Shown: positions 36,034 through 44,141 of the stretch, piece after piece
Layout: the number at the start of each line of letters is the position of its first letter
Position numbering within the stretch: position 1 is the stretch's first letter
Assembly (NCBI GenBank): GCA_035468985.1
Contig: DATISF010000042.1
Location: forward strand, 48,684 to 112,683
DNA: 64,000 nucleotides
Source: DASVHS01 sp035468985
GTDB taxonomy: Bacteria > Acidobacteriota > Thermoanaerobaculia > Gp7-AA8
Reading direction: 5' to 3'
Program-made: the position numbers and the translations under genes
Notes under the pieces: generated by a model
The model's input: the letters and a program-made list of their open reading frames with translations, nothing else
Database searches by the model: none
Told to the model about the DNA's origin: nothing

Positions 36034-36885
36034 GGCCTGAGGCCCGAGGCCCGAGGCTTTCTCCCAGGGAAGCTCCCAGCGCTCTTCCTCCTGATCCAGC
36101 TTCGGCAGTGGCACCGTCTTTCCCTGGCGTTTCAACTGCGTGAGCTCCCACAGCTTCGCGTACTTCCAGAACGTGTAGTAGACGTGGATGCCGACGGAGA
36201 TCAGGCCGCGCGTGCCGTCGAGAAATCCGAGGTTGATGACGTAGTCGCGGACGAACTTGCCGGCGGGATGGGCGATGATCCCGCCGAGTCCCGTGGTCTT
36301 GCCGTCGATGAACATCTGCGCGGCAGCCCAGTTCGCGTAGCGGGTCATCTTGGCGATCATGTGATCGAACGAGCGGATGTAGTAGTGATCCATCTTGCTC
36401 GCGAGGCGCCCGGTCGCGCCGTCGACGAGCAGGTCGGCGTGCACGCGCTTATTGGGGTAGCGCGCATGCCCGCGATGAAACAGCCGCGTGACGCGGTCGC
36501 GCTGCAGCCCGCTGTACCGCACCGGCTTGCCGAGCATGAAATTCAGGCGGCCGACCGAGTAAGCCCAGAACTCGAGCGGACCCTCGAGCGTGGCGAGAAT
36601 TTCTCTTTCCAGCGGCGGCGTGACGCGCTCGTCGGCATCGATCACGAAGATCCAGTCGTGGGAGGCACGGTCGATCGCATAGTTCTTCGTTGACGCGGCA
36701 CCGAGGTATTCGCGCTGCTCGATGCGCACGCGCGGAAACTTCTCCCGCACGAGATCGACCGTGCCATCGGTCGAGAAGGAATCGACGAGGTAGATCTCGT
36801 CAGCCCACGACACCGATTGAATACACGCCTCGATGTAGTCGCGCTCATTGAGGGTGTGGATCAGTGCGGTGGCGGGGACGGCCAT
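35992..36885 (-). CDS. family 2 glycosyltransferase (WaaE/KdtX-like)
   Basis: This 297-residue GT-A enzyme has the N-terminal HTLNERDYIEACI, LVDSFSTDGT and metal-binding DAD at 83-85, then a C-terminal membrane-associated half with RYANWAAAQMF and FLDGTRGL. The pattern is that of LPS-core glycosyltransferases such as WaaE. The last ~17 residues (SGLGPQASGGRR..) are encoded by a tandem heptanucleotide repeat and by antisense of nfeD, so the original C-terminus probably ended near EKAS and was extended when the repeat arose. Confidence 0.88.
   Translation of the reverse strand: MAVPATALIHTLNERDYIEACIQSVSWADEIYLVDSFSTDGTVDLVREKFPRVRIEQREYLGAASTKNYAIDRASHDWIFVIDADERVTPPLEREILATLEGPLEFWAYSVGRLNFMLGKPVRYSGLQRDRVTRLFHRGHARYPNKRVHADLLVDGATGRLASKMDHYYIRSFDHMIAKMTRYANWAAAQMFIDGKTTGLGGIIAHPAGKFVRDYVINLGFLDGTRGLISVGIHVYYTFWKYAKLWELTQLKRQGKTVPLPKLDQEEERWELPWEKASGLGPQASGGRRVDRLDDHS
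36031..36057. repeat. heptanucleotide tandem repeat (TGAGGCC/CGAGGCC)
   Basis: Four units of seven bases occur in the overlap of the convergent nfeD and glycosyltransferase genes. The first unit provides the nfeD stop codon. Confidence 0.8.
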
Positions 36886-36959
36886 CGAACGGAATTATAG
36901 GTGTCGGATCGCGTGGGCTTCGGCTCGACAGGATCCTGATGCGCTGCGGCCCACGGGAC

Positions 36960-37107
36960 CCAAGGAACCTACGCACAAGTCGTTGTTCACGTCATCCTGA
37001 GCGGAGAAGACGGCGAAGGATCTCGAAATCGCACGCGTTGTCGCATCCTGAGATCCTTCGTCGCCCTTCGCCGGCTCAGGATGACGACTGTAGAGAGGTT
37101 CCCTGAG
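36960..37107. repeat. family A palindrome, full form
   Basis: The outer arms AAGGAACCTACGCACAAG and GTAGAGAGGTTCCCTGAG flank the CATCCTGAG core. It lies between the glycosyltransferase start and the MBL-fold gene end; the remaining ~90 bp show no gene. Confidence 0.85.
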
Positions 37108-37123
37108 ACCCGAGACCGGACTC

Positions 37124-37888
37124 CTACAGGGTGTAGTTTTTCTCGAGCAGAACGCGCGCTCTTCGGTCGCGCAGATTCTTGATCTGCGACTCGATGTCCC
37201 GCTCGAACGGGATCTTGCGATGGCTGGCGTAGACCGGCGCGTCGATGTCGATCTTCTTCAGCTCTTCACCGAATGTCTGCGGCGTCAGGTGCGCCGTATC
37301 GTCCGCGAGCGACTGCTGATCGTTCGGAAACGAGGCTTCGGTGACGACGGCGACGATGTTCGCGGTCTTGTTCGTGCGCCTCCAGATGTCGGCTGTCGGT
37401 CCGGTGTCGCCTGTGAACGTCATCGCCTGGCCGTTCATCTCGACGATGACACCTGATGCGGGGATGGCGTGATCGACCGGAACCGCGGTGAGGCCCATGT
37501 CATTGAACATCACTTTCTTGCCGGCCGTCAGCGCCCGGTACTGCACGACCGGCTTGCCGGTCAGCTGCGAGGCGATGGTCGAAAAGTCCGGCCAGATGAC
37601 GCCGTTGAATACGTTCCGGAAAAGGAGGTCCATGACATCGCGGGAGGCGAACACAGTCAGCGTCCCGGCGTTCTGCGCGAAGCGGTTGTGGATCAGGTGC
37701 GGCAGGTCACGGATGTGGTCGGCATGCGGGTGCGTGATGAACACGCCCTGAATCCGCGCCTGCTGCGCGAACGAGAGCTTCGACGTGAGCGTACCGGCAT
37801 CGACGGCGAACCAGTCGTCGATGAGATACCCCGTCAGATTGTGTTCCGCGTCAGACGCCCCATAGGCGCCGAGCACCTTGAGCCGCAT
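37124..37888 (-). CDS. MBL-fold hydrolase, class II cyclic-nucleotide phosphodiesterase-like
   Basis: This 254-residue metallo-beta-lactamase-fold enzyme has the metal motif THPHADHIRD (His53, His55, Asp57, His58), a later GDTGPTADIW Asp and a final SHRKIPFE His. The N-terminus LGAYGASDAEHNLTGYLIDD and overall layout resemble class II cAMP phosphodiesterases (yeast PDE1 type). Substrate is uncertain. It is flanked on both sides by family A palindromes. Confidence 0.85.
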   Translation of the reverse strand: MRLKVLGAYGASDAEHNLTGYLIDDWFAVDAGTLTSKLSFAQQARIQGVFITHPHADHIRDLPHLIHNRFAQNAGTLTVFASRDVMDLLFRNVFNGVIWPDFSTIASQLTGKPVVQYRALTAGKKVMFNDMGLTAVPVDHAIPASGVIVEMNGQAMTFTGDTGPTADIWRRTNKTANIVAVVTEASFPNDQQSLADDTAHLTPQTFGEELKKIDIDAPVYASHRKIPFERDIESQIKNLRDRRARVLLEKNYTL

Positions 37889-37965
37889 TCCCGTCCTTCG
37901 AAACGTCTACGTGCTGGAGACTGTTTACTATTCTTGCACAGAAGCTAATCGCTGATGGCAAACCG

Positions 37966-38113
37966 CTAAGGAACCTCTGAACATGTCGTCATCCTGAGTC
38001 GGCGAAGCGCGACGAAGGATCTCAGGATCGGAAAAGGCCTGCGATTTCGAGATCCTTCGCCGTCTTCGCGGCTCAGGATGACGTGAACAACGACTTGTTC
38101 AGAGCTTCCCTAA
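37966..38113. repeat. family A palindrome, inverse orientation
   Basis: The left arm CTAAGGAACCTCTGAACATG and the right arm ACTTGTTCAGAGCTTCCCTAA flank the core. It lies 45 bp upstream of the lhr-like gene start. Confidence 0.85.
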
Positions 38114-38158
38114 CGGTCGCGCGATTTTCGGTGAGCTCTCCGCGCCTGTTTGTTACCC

Positions 38159-41100
38159 ATGTCACGAAATCGACTGTTTCACGCTTCCGTAGACCTTTGG
38201 TTCACGACTTCGTTCGGGTCGCCGACACGAGCACAGACCCTCGGATGGCCGGCAATCGCCTCGGGAGAGTGGACTCTGATCTGCGCACCCACGGGCAGCG
38301 GCAAGACGCTGGCTGCCTTTCTCTGGGCACTCGACCGGCTGATGTTCTCCCCCGAACCGCCGAAGCGCGAGCGCTGCCGCGTGCTCTATGTTTCACCTCT
38401 CAAAGCGCTGGCCGTCGACGTCGAGCGGAACCTTCGCGCGCCGCTGGCAGGCATCGCCAACGTCGCTACCGAGCGTGGAGAACCATTCGTCGTTCCGCAG
38501 ATCGCCATCCGCACCGGCGATACGCCGCAGCAGGAGCGCACGCGGTTTCTGCGCGAGCCCGCGGACATTCTGATCACGACTCCCGAGTCGCTCTACCTCC
38601 TGTTGACCTCGAACGCGCGGGAGACGCTGCGCAGCGTCGAGACCGTGATCATCGACGAGATCCACGCGCTCGTCCCGAACAAGCGCGGCGCCCATCTCGC
38701 GCTGTCGCTCGAACGCCTCGCCCTCCTATGCCAGAACCCGCCGCAGCGGATCGGATTGTCCGCGACGCAGCATCCGCTGGAGGAGGTCGCTCATTTCCTC
38801 GGAGGTTGCGAGTTGAGCGGCGGCCGTCCTCGGCCGTCGGGGCGCGGGGAGGCGCGCCGCTCCACGGACGCGCTTCATGAAGAGTTCGCCGATCACCGGG
38901 CCAGACCGAAATTCCGCCCCGTCACGATCATCGACACCGGCGAGAAGAAAAAACTCACGCTGAAAGTCGAGGTGCCGGTCGAAGAAATGGCAAAGATCGG
39001 CCAGAGCACCGGCATCGCCAGCGGGCCGGCGGCGGCGGGACCGGCGCGGTCATCGATCTGGCCGGCCATCCACCCGCGGCTGCTCGAGCTCATCCGCGCC
39101 CATCGCTCGACGCTGATCTTCGTCAACAGCCGGCGTCTCGCGGAGCGTCTGGCCGCGGCGATCAATGAGCTGGCGGGCGACACGCTCGTCCAGGCGCATC
39201 ACGGTTCGATCGCCCGCGCGCAACGGATCGAGATCGAAGACAACCTGAAGTCCGGGCGGCTGCCGGCGCTCATCGCCACGTCTTCGCTGGAGCTGGGAAT
39301 CGACATGGGCGCGATCGACCTGGTGATCCAGATCGAGGCGCCCCCTTCGATCGCCAGCGGCATGCAGCGCATCGGCCGCGCCAGCCACCAGGTCGGCGCG
39401 GCGAGTGAAGGGATCATCTTTCCGAAGTACCGCGGCGATCTCATCGCCTGCGCCGCGGTCACCGATGCCATGCATCGCGGCGCGATCGAGCCGACGCGCT
39501 ATCCGCGCAATCCGCTCGACATCGTGGCCCAGCAGATCGTGGCGATGATCTCCGTCGACGGCTGGAATGCCGACGAGCTGTTCGCCGCGATCCGCCGCGC
39601 CGCGCCGTTCGCGGAGCTGAGCCGGACGGCGTTCGACGGCGTGCTGGACATGCTCTCGGGTCTCTACCCGTCCGACGAATTCGCCGAGCTGCGGCCGCGG
39701 ATCACATGGGATCGCGTGACGAACATGATTACGGCGCGCCCGGGTGCCAAGCGCGTCGCCATTCTCAACGGCGGAACGATTCCCGATCGCGGCCTGTACG
39801 GCGTATTTCTGGCGGGTGCCGAGAAGGTGCAGAGCGCCCGCGTCGGCGAGCTCGATGAAGAAATGGTTTTCGAGTCGCGCGTCGGCGAGACCTTTCTCCT
39901 GGGCGCATCGACCTGGCGGATCGAAGAGATCACGCACGACCGCGTCCTGGTGACTCCGGCGCCGGGTGAGCCGGGAAAAATGCCGTTCTGGAAAGCGGAT
40001 GCGGCCGAGCGCACGGTTCGGTTCGGTGAGGAGATCGGAAAGCTCGTGCGCGAAGTGCGCGAATCGAAACCTGCGGCAGCCATCAAGCGGCTCACGACGC
40101 AACACGATCTCGACCACCGCGCCGCCGAAAACTTCCTGCAGTACCTCTCCGACCAGCACGATGCCACCGGAGCGGTGCCGGACGACCGGACCATCATCGT
40201 CGAGCGCGTCCTCGACGAGCTCGGTGACTGGCGCGTCTGCGTCCTCACGCCGTTCGGCGGAAAGATCCATGCGCCGTGGTCGATGGCCTCGACCGCGAAG
40301 ATCCGCAATGAGCTGGCCATCGACGTCGAGACGATGTGGAGCGACGACGGATTCATCGTCCGCTTTCCGGAGACCGATGCGCCGCCTCGGCCGGAGCTGG
40401 TGATCCCCGATCCCGACGAAGTGGAGCAGCTCGTGATCCGGCAACTCGGATCGAGCTCGCTCTTCGCGGCAAAGTTCCGCGAGTCCGCCGCGCGCGCCCT
40501 CCTGCTGCCGCGCATGCGCGCGCAGGGACGCACCCCGCTCTGGCAACAGCGCAAGCGCGCCTACGACCTGCTGCAGGTCGCGTCGCGGTTCGGATCGTTC
40601 CCGATGATCCTCGAGGCCTATCGCGAGGTTCTGCGCGATTTCTTCGACGTTCCGGCACTCGTCGACACGTTGAAAAAGATCCGGCAACGTACGATCCGCG
40701 TGGTCACAGCGGATACGCCGAAGCCGTCGCCGTTCGCCGGCTCGCTGCTCTTCAAGTACACGGCGAACTTCATCTACGACGGCGATGCGCCGCTGGCCGA
40801 GCGTCGCGCCCAGGCCCTGGCCATCGATCAGTCGCAGCTCCGTGAGCTCCTCGGCGAAGCCGAGCTGCGCGAGCTGCTCGACGCGGACGCGCTCGCGGAG
40901 ATCGAGATCCAGCTCCAGCATCTCGACGAGCGCCGCAAGGCCAGATCCGCGGATGCCATTCACGACTTGCTGCTGCGCATCGGCGATCTCAGTCAGCAGG
41001 AAATCGCAGAGCGATCCAGTGGAGCGGCGGCCGTCCCGGCCGCCGTCAAGGAGCTCGTCCAGGCCCGCCGCATCATCGAGATCTCCGTCGCCAGCGAAAA

Positions 41101-42649
41101 GCGCTTCATCGCTGTCGAAGATGCGAGCCGCTATCGCGATGCTCTCGGCACGCCGCTCCCCCAGGGCATCCCCGAACGATTCCTCGAGCCGGTGACCGAT
41201 CCGGTCGGTGATCTCGTCCTGCGTTTTGCGCGCACGCACGGCCCGTTCACGCCTTCCGACGTTACGCGACGCCTCGGCCTCGGCATCGCGGTCGTGAGCG
41301 CAGCACTCGAGCGCTTCGTCGAGCGCGGACGCCTTGTCGAAGGCGAGTTCCGTCCCGCAGGAACACAGCGCGAGTGGTGCGACGCGGAAGTGTTGCGCTC
41401 GATTCGCAGCCGCTCGCTCGCCAAGCTGCGAAAAGAAGTCGAGCCGGTCGGCCAACCCGTCCTGGCGCGGCTCTTCACGGCATGGCAGGGTGTGACGAAA
41501 AAGCGGAGAGGTCTCGAAGCGCTTCTCGACGTCATCGAGACGTTGCAGGGATATCCGATGGCGGCATCGATCTTCGAAAGCGAGATCCTTGCGGCGCGCA
41601 TCGAGGACTACAAGCCGTCCGATCTCGACACGCTCAGCGCGGCCGGCGAGATCGTCTGGACCGGCGTCGAGCCGCTCGGCGGCCACGACGGAAGAATCGC
41701 CGTCTATCTGGCCGACCACCTGGCGCTGCTGCGCGGAGCGGCGGCTCCTTCGCTTCGCTCAGGGCAGGCTGCCGCCGAAGATCCGATCGTCGAGTACCTG
41801 AAAGAGAACGGCGCCTCTTTCTTCGCCCAGATTCACGAATCCGTCGGCGGATTCCAGAACGACGTCGTCGACGCTCTGTGGGACCTCGTCTGGAAGGGCG
41901 TGATCACGAACGACACGTTCCATGCGCTGCGCGCGTTCACGCGGCCGAAATCGCCGTCGCGCGGCGGCTTTCGATCGAGGCGCGTCGCTCCGGCGTCGAC
42001 GCAGGGCCGCTGGTCGCTCGTTCCCGCTCCCTCGGCGAACGCAACGCAACGGGCGACCGCTCTGGCACAGCAGCTCCTCACCCGCTACGGCGTGGTCACG
42101 CGCGAGGCGCCGGGAGCGGAGACCATCTCCGGCGGGTTCAGCGCGGTCTACCCCGTGCTCAAGGCGATGGAAGAAAAGGGCCGTGTGCGGCGAGGCTACT
42201 TCGTCGCCGGACTCGGCGCGACCCAGTTCGCGTCGGGCGGCGCCCTCGATCTCCTTCGATCGCTTCGTGACGAGCCGGACGAGCCCGAGACGATCACGAT
42301 CTCCGCGACCGATCCGGCGAATCCTTACGGCACGATCGTGAAGTGGCCGCGCGACGGGCTGATGCGCATCGCCGGCGCAAGCGTCATCCTCGTGAACGGA
42401 GCCCTGGCGGCGTACATCTCGCGAGGCGAAAAGCAGGTTCACGTGTTCCTCCCCGAGGATGAGCCGTCGCGCAGCTCGGTCGCGCGCGCGATTGCGAACG
42501 CGCTGGCTCTTCCGGTCGCCAGCGGACAGCGTCGAGCGATGCTGATCGCGGAGGTCGACGGCGAACCGGTGACGAAGAGCGCGCTGGCGCCGTACCTCGC
42601 GGAGGCGGGCTTCGTGTCCACATCGATGGGATACCAGCGGCGTGCCTGA
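38159..42649 (+). CDS. lhr: Lhr-type DEAD/DEAH superfamily 2 DNA helicase
   Basis: This 1496-residue helicase matches the length of bacterial Lhr. Walker A APTGSGKT is at 43-50, followed by the DEIH box in VIIDEIHAL, SAT, the second RecA domain with SSLELGIDMG and the Lhr-specific RIGRASHQVG, then the winged-helix and beta-barrel Lhr core and the long C-terminal region. Lhr is a 3'-5' translocase linked to DNA repair. Three stretches are encoded by dispersed repeats carried in frame: about residues 219-236, 954-963 and 1193-1206. ATG 38159 is preferred over TTG 38150. It overlaps the endonuclease VIII gene. Confidence 0.93.
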   Translation: MSRNRLFHASVDLWFTTSFGSPTRAQTLGWPAIASGEWTLICAPTGSGKTLAAFLWALDRLMFSPEPPKRERCRVLYVSPLKALAVDVERNLRAPLAGIANVATERGEPFVVPQIAIRTGDTPQQERTRFLREPADILITTPESLYLLLTSNARETLRSVETVIIDEIHALVPNKRGAHLALSLERLALLCQNPPQRIGLSATQHPLEEVAHFLGGCELSGGRPRPSGRGEARRSTDALHEEFADHRARPKFRPVTIIDTGEKKKLTLKVEVPVEEMAKIGQSTGIASGPAAAGPARSSIWPAIHPRLLELIRAHRSTLIFVNSRRLAERLAAAINELAGDTLVQAHHGSIARAQRIEIEDNLKSGRLPALIATSSLELGIDMGAIDLVIQIEAPPSIASGMQRIGRASHQVGAASEGIIFPKYRGDLIACAAVTDAMHRGAIEPTRYPRNPLDIVAQQIVAMISVDGWNADELFAAIRRAAPFAELSRTAFDGVLDMLSGLYPSDEFAELRPRITWDRVTNMITARPGAKRVAILNGGTIPDRGLYGVFLAGAEKVQSARVGELDEEMVFESRVGETFLLGASTWRIEEITHDRVLVTPAPGEPGKMPFWKADAAERTVRFGEEIGKLVREVRESKPAAAIKRLTTQHDLDHRAAENFLQYLSDQHDATGAVPDDRTIIVERVLDELGDWRVCVLTPFGGKIHAPWSMASTAKIRNELAIDVETMWSDDGFIVRFPETDAPPRPELVIPDPDEVEQLVIRQLGSSSLFAAKFRESAARALLLPRMRAQGRTPLWQQRKRAYDLLQVASRFGSFPMILEAYREVLRDFFDVPALVDTLKKIRQRTIRVVTADTPKPSPFAGSLLFKYTANFIYDGDAPLAERRAQALAIDQSQLRELLGEAELRELLDADALAEIEIQLQHLDERRKARSADAIHDLLLRIGDLSQQEIAERSSGAAAVPAAVKELVQARRIIEISVASEKRFIAVEDASRYRDALGTPLPQGIPERFLEPVTDPVGDLVLRFARTHGPFTPSDVTRRLGLGIAVVSAALERFVERGRLVEGEFRPAGTQREWCDAEVLRSIRSRSLAKLRKEVEPVGQPVLARLFTAWQGVTKKRRGLEALLDVIETLQGYPMAASIFESEILAARIEDYKPSDLDTLSAAGEIVWTGVEPLGGHDGRIAVYLADHLALLRGAAAPSLRSGQAAAEDPIVEYLKENGASFFAQIHESVGGFQNDVVDALWDLVWKGVITNDTFHALRAFTRPKSPSRGGFRSRRVAPASTQGRWSLVPAPSANATQRATALAQQLLTRYGVVTREAPGAETISGGFSAVYPVLKAMEEKGRVRRGYFVAGLGATQFASGGALDLLRSLRDEPDEPETITISATDPANPYGTIVKWPRDGLMRIAGASVILVNGALAAYISRGEKQVHVFLPEDEPSRSSVARAIANALALPVASGQRRAMLIAEVDGEPVTKSALAPYLAEAGFVSTSMGYQRRA
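38814..38865. repeat. family E repeat inside lhr
   Basis: The stretch GAGCGGCGGCCGTCCTCGGC to CGCGCCGCTCCAC matches the intergenic family E copies at 27310, 27488 and 46199. It is read in frame as GGRPRPSGRGEARRST between helicase motifs, right after the SAT-region helix. Confidence 0.7.
41018..41046. repeat. family E half-repeat inside lhr
   Basis: AGTGGAGCGGCGGCCGTCCC and GGCCGCC are read as SSGAAAVPAAV, interrupting an otherwise charged helical region. Confidence 0.6.
41735..41775. repeat. family F repeat inside lhr
   Basis: GCGGCTCCTTCGCTTCGCTC followed by AGGGCAGGCTGCCGCC forms a GGCGGC..GCCGCC palindrome containing the CTTCGCTTCGCTCAG word of family A. It is read in frame as AAAPSLRSGQAAAE. 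Confidence 0.65.
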
Positions 42650-43421
42650 GGGCGACACGATCCTCCGCACCGCGCGAACGCTCGACGCGGCACTTTCCGG
42701 AAAAATGGTGCGCCGCTTCGAGACGGTGCTGCCGAAGCTGGCGCGCGTCGACGACGAAACGCCGATCGCCGGGCGAACGATCGAACGCGTATCGGCAGTC
42801 GGGAAACATCTCCTCATCGGCTTCTCGGGCGCGCTGCACCTGCGCACGCACATGCGCATGAACGGCAGCTGGCACATCTACCGGCCGGGCGAGCGATGGC
42901 AGAGGCGGCGCGAAGACATGCGCATCGTCATCGCCACCGATGATTACGTCGCCGTGGCCTTCAACGTCCCGGTGGCGGAATTCCTCGACGATCGCGCGCT
43001 CGAGCGCCAGCAGGACCTCCGGCAACTCGGCCCGGACGTTCTCTCATCGTCATTCGATGCCGGCGAAGCGATCCGCCGGCTTCGCTCGCGAACCGGAATC
43101 GAGATCGCCAATGCACTCCTCGACCAACGCGCGATCGCCGGCATCGGGAACATCTGGAAGTCCGAGACCCTCTTCGCGTGCCGCATCAACCCGTTCGTGA
43201 ATGTCGAGTCGCTTTCCGACGATCAGATCCGATGCCTGATCGACAAGGCCCGCAAACTGCTCGGCCGCAGCGCAACCGCGACCACGCCGAACGATCTCTC
43301 CGTCTACAGCCGCACCGGCAAACCGTGCCGGCGCTGCCGGACGCCGATCGTCTCCCGAAAACAGGGGTTCGAAGCGCGCCTCACCTACTGGTGCCCCGAA
43401 TGCCAGCGCGGGGTCGGTTAG
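42642..43421 (+). CDS. nei: endonuclease VIII-type DNA glycosylase (Nei)
   Basis: The 259-residue Fpg/Nei protein begins PEGDT (catalytic Pro2 and Glu3 after Met removal) and has the conserved Lys in VGKHLLIGF. The H2TH helix pair is ANALLDQRAIAGIGNIWKSE, and the C-terminal zinc finger CRRC..CPEC ends with the DNA-contact QRG. PEGD rather than PELP at the N-terminus indicates the Nei branch. Start is GTG, overlapping the lhr stop by eight bases. An lhr-nei pairing is also known in mycobacteria, so the two likely act together on damaged DNA. Confidence 0.93.
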   Translation: MPEGDTILRTARTLDAALSGKMVRRFETVLPKLARVDDETPIAGRTIERVSAVGKHLLIGFSGALHLRTHMRMNGSWHIYRPGERWQRRREDMRIVIATDDYVAVAFNVPVAEFLDDRALERQQDLRQLGPDVLSSSFDAGEAIRRLRSRTGIEIANALLDQRAIAGIGNIWKSETLFACRINPFVNVESLSDDQIRCLIDKARKLLGRSATATTPNDLSVYSRTGKPCRRCRTPIVSRKQGFEARLTYWCPECQRGVG

Positions 43422-43433
43422 AATCCGCGGCGC

Positions 43434-43712
43434 ATGGCCATCATCATGTCTCACCCCATGAACGCGCAGGAGATGCGGGTGCTCCAGGAGTTCCGGCGCA
43501 TCGGTACCGAGACCCTCGCTCTGGCGGCGATCCAGTCGATCAAGCACCCCGTCGGAGGCGGCGAGGCACCAGCCGTTTCACTGGTCCGGAAGGGCTATCT
43601 GACTGCCAACGGCGAAAACTTCGCGCTGACACAGAAGGCAAAGGACTTCCTGGCGATCGACGTGAAGCCTGAATTCGAAGGAGCCGGCGGCGACGCAGGT
43701 GCTGCCGAATGA
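43434..43712 (+). CDS. small hypothetical protein downstream of nei
   Basis: This 92-residue ORF, MAIIMSHPMNAQEMRVLQEF onward, lies 12 bp behind nei. Helices followed by a strand pair (SLVRKGYLTANGENFALTQK) look like a winged-helix unit, and the tail is Gly/Ala-rich. It may be a small DNA-binding accessory of the lhr-nei unit; that is inference from position and shape. ATG at 43446 is an alternative start. Confidence 0.65.
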   Translation: MAIIMSHPMNAQEMRVLQEFRRIGTETLALAAIQSIKHPVGGGEAPAVSLVRKGYLTANGENFALTQKAKDFLAIDVKPEFEGAGGDAGAAE

Positions 43713-43733
43713 CTGCACACGTTCCGGTGCAGT
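43712..43733 (+). terminator. hairpin after the lhr-nei-small ORF unit
   Basis: A 7-bp stem ACTGCAC/GTGCAGT with an 8-base loop starts at the stop codon of the small ORF. The following TTGTAAAT is only weakly U-rich, so termination strength is uncertain. Confidence 0.4.
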
Positions 43734-43808
43734 TGTAAATAGCTGATCTTGAACCTACTTAGGCCGCCGCATGGCGCGGCGGACAGCGCGGCCACGCGCT
43801 AAAGCTCA

Positions 43809-43838
43809 TTGACTCAATCATTTAAAGGGGCTTACGAT
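43809..43838 (+). promoter_or_regulatory. sigma-70-like promoter of the Doc locus
   Basis: TTGACT and TACGAT are separated by 18 bp, with an A/T-rich spacer in a GC-rich genome. The -10 ends 18 bp before the ATG at 43857, and GAGGGCTGAA precedes that ATG. Confidence 0.5.
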
Positions 43839-43856
43839 AGGCGGCTGAGGGCTGAA

Positions 43857-44141
43857 ATGAAGCATGGCGAAAAAGCAAAAAGCAAAAAAGCCAGCAAAGC
43901 CTCAGGGAAAAAAAGCAGCAAAGCCGGCACGAGCATCAAAAGCGCCGCAAAGAGCAGCAAAGCCAAAAAGCAAACCGTCATCAAAAAAATCGAAAAGCCG
44001 TCCGGGAAGTCCGGCGACAACGGCAAGCCCCGCCCCCGCATCACGCCCGAGTCCATCACTTTCACGAATCCCCTCGTCGCCAACGCTTTCAAGCGGGCTG
44101 TCAAGAAATATCCGAACGCCTTCCGGCGGCTCACAGACTGA
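43857..44141 (+). CDS. Lys-rich small protein upstream of, and overlapping, the Doc-like ORF
   Basis: The 94-residue product has an N-terminal ~50 residues rich in Lys/Ala/Ser (KAKSKKASKASGKKSSKAG), resembling a histone-H1-like basic tail. A more ordered end follows: ITPESITFTNPLVANAFKRA and KKYPNAFRRLTD. ATG 43857 has GAGG eight bases upstream and a promoter just before. Third-position GC is high in this frame after ~43990, so this frame, not the overlapping one, seems to be the translated one there. The coding DNA is unusually A-rich. By position it could be an antitoxin or DNA-binding partner of the Doc-like protein, or the N-terminal part of one frameshifted protein. No known antitoxin family is recognised. 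Confidence 0.55.
   Translation: MKHGEKAKSKKASKASGKKSSKAGTSIKSAAKSSKAKKQTVIKKIEKPSGKSGDNGKPRPRITPESITFTNPLVANAFKRAVKKYPNAFRRLTD

Noticed and set aside
39050..41719. An 889-codon minus-strand open frame
   Set aside because: It is antisense to the lhr-like helicase, which has a full set of helicase motifs in the other strand.
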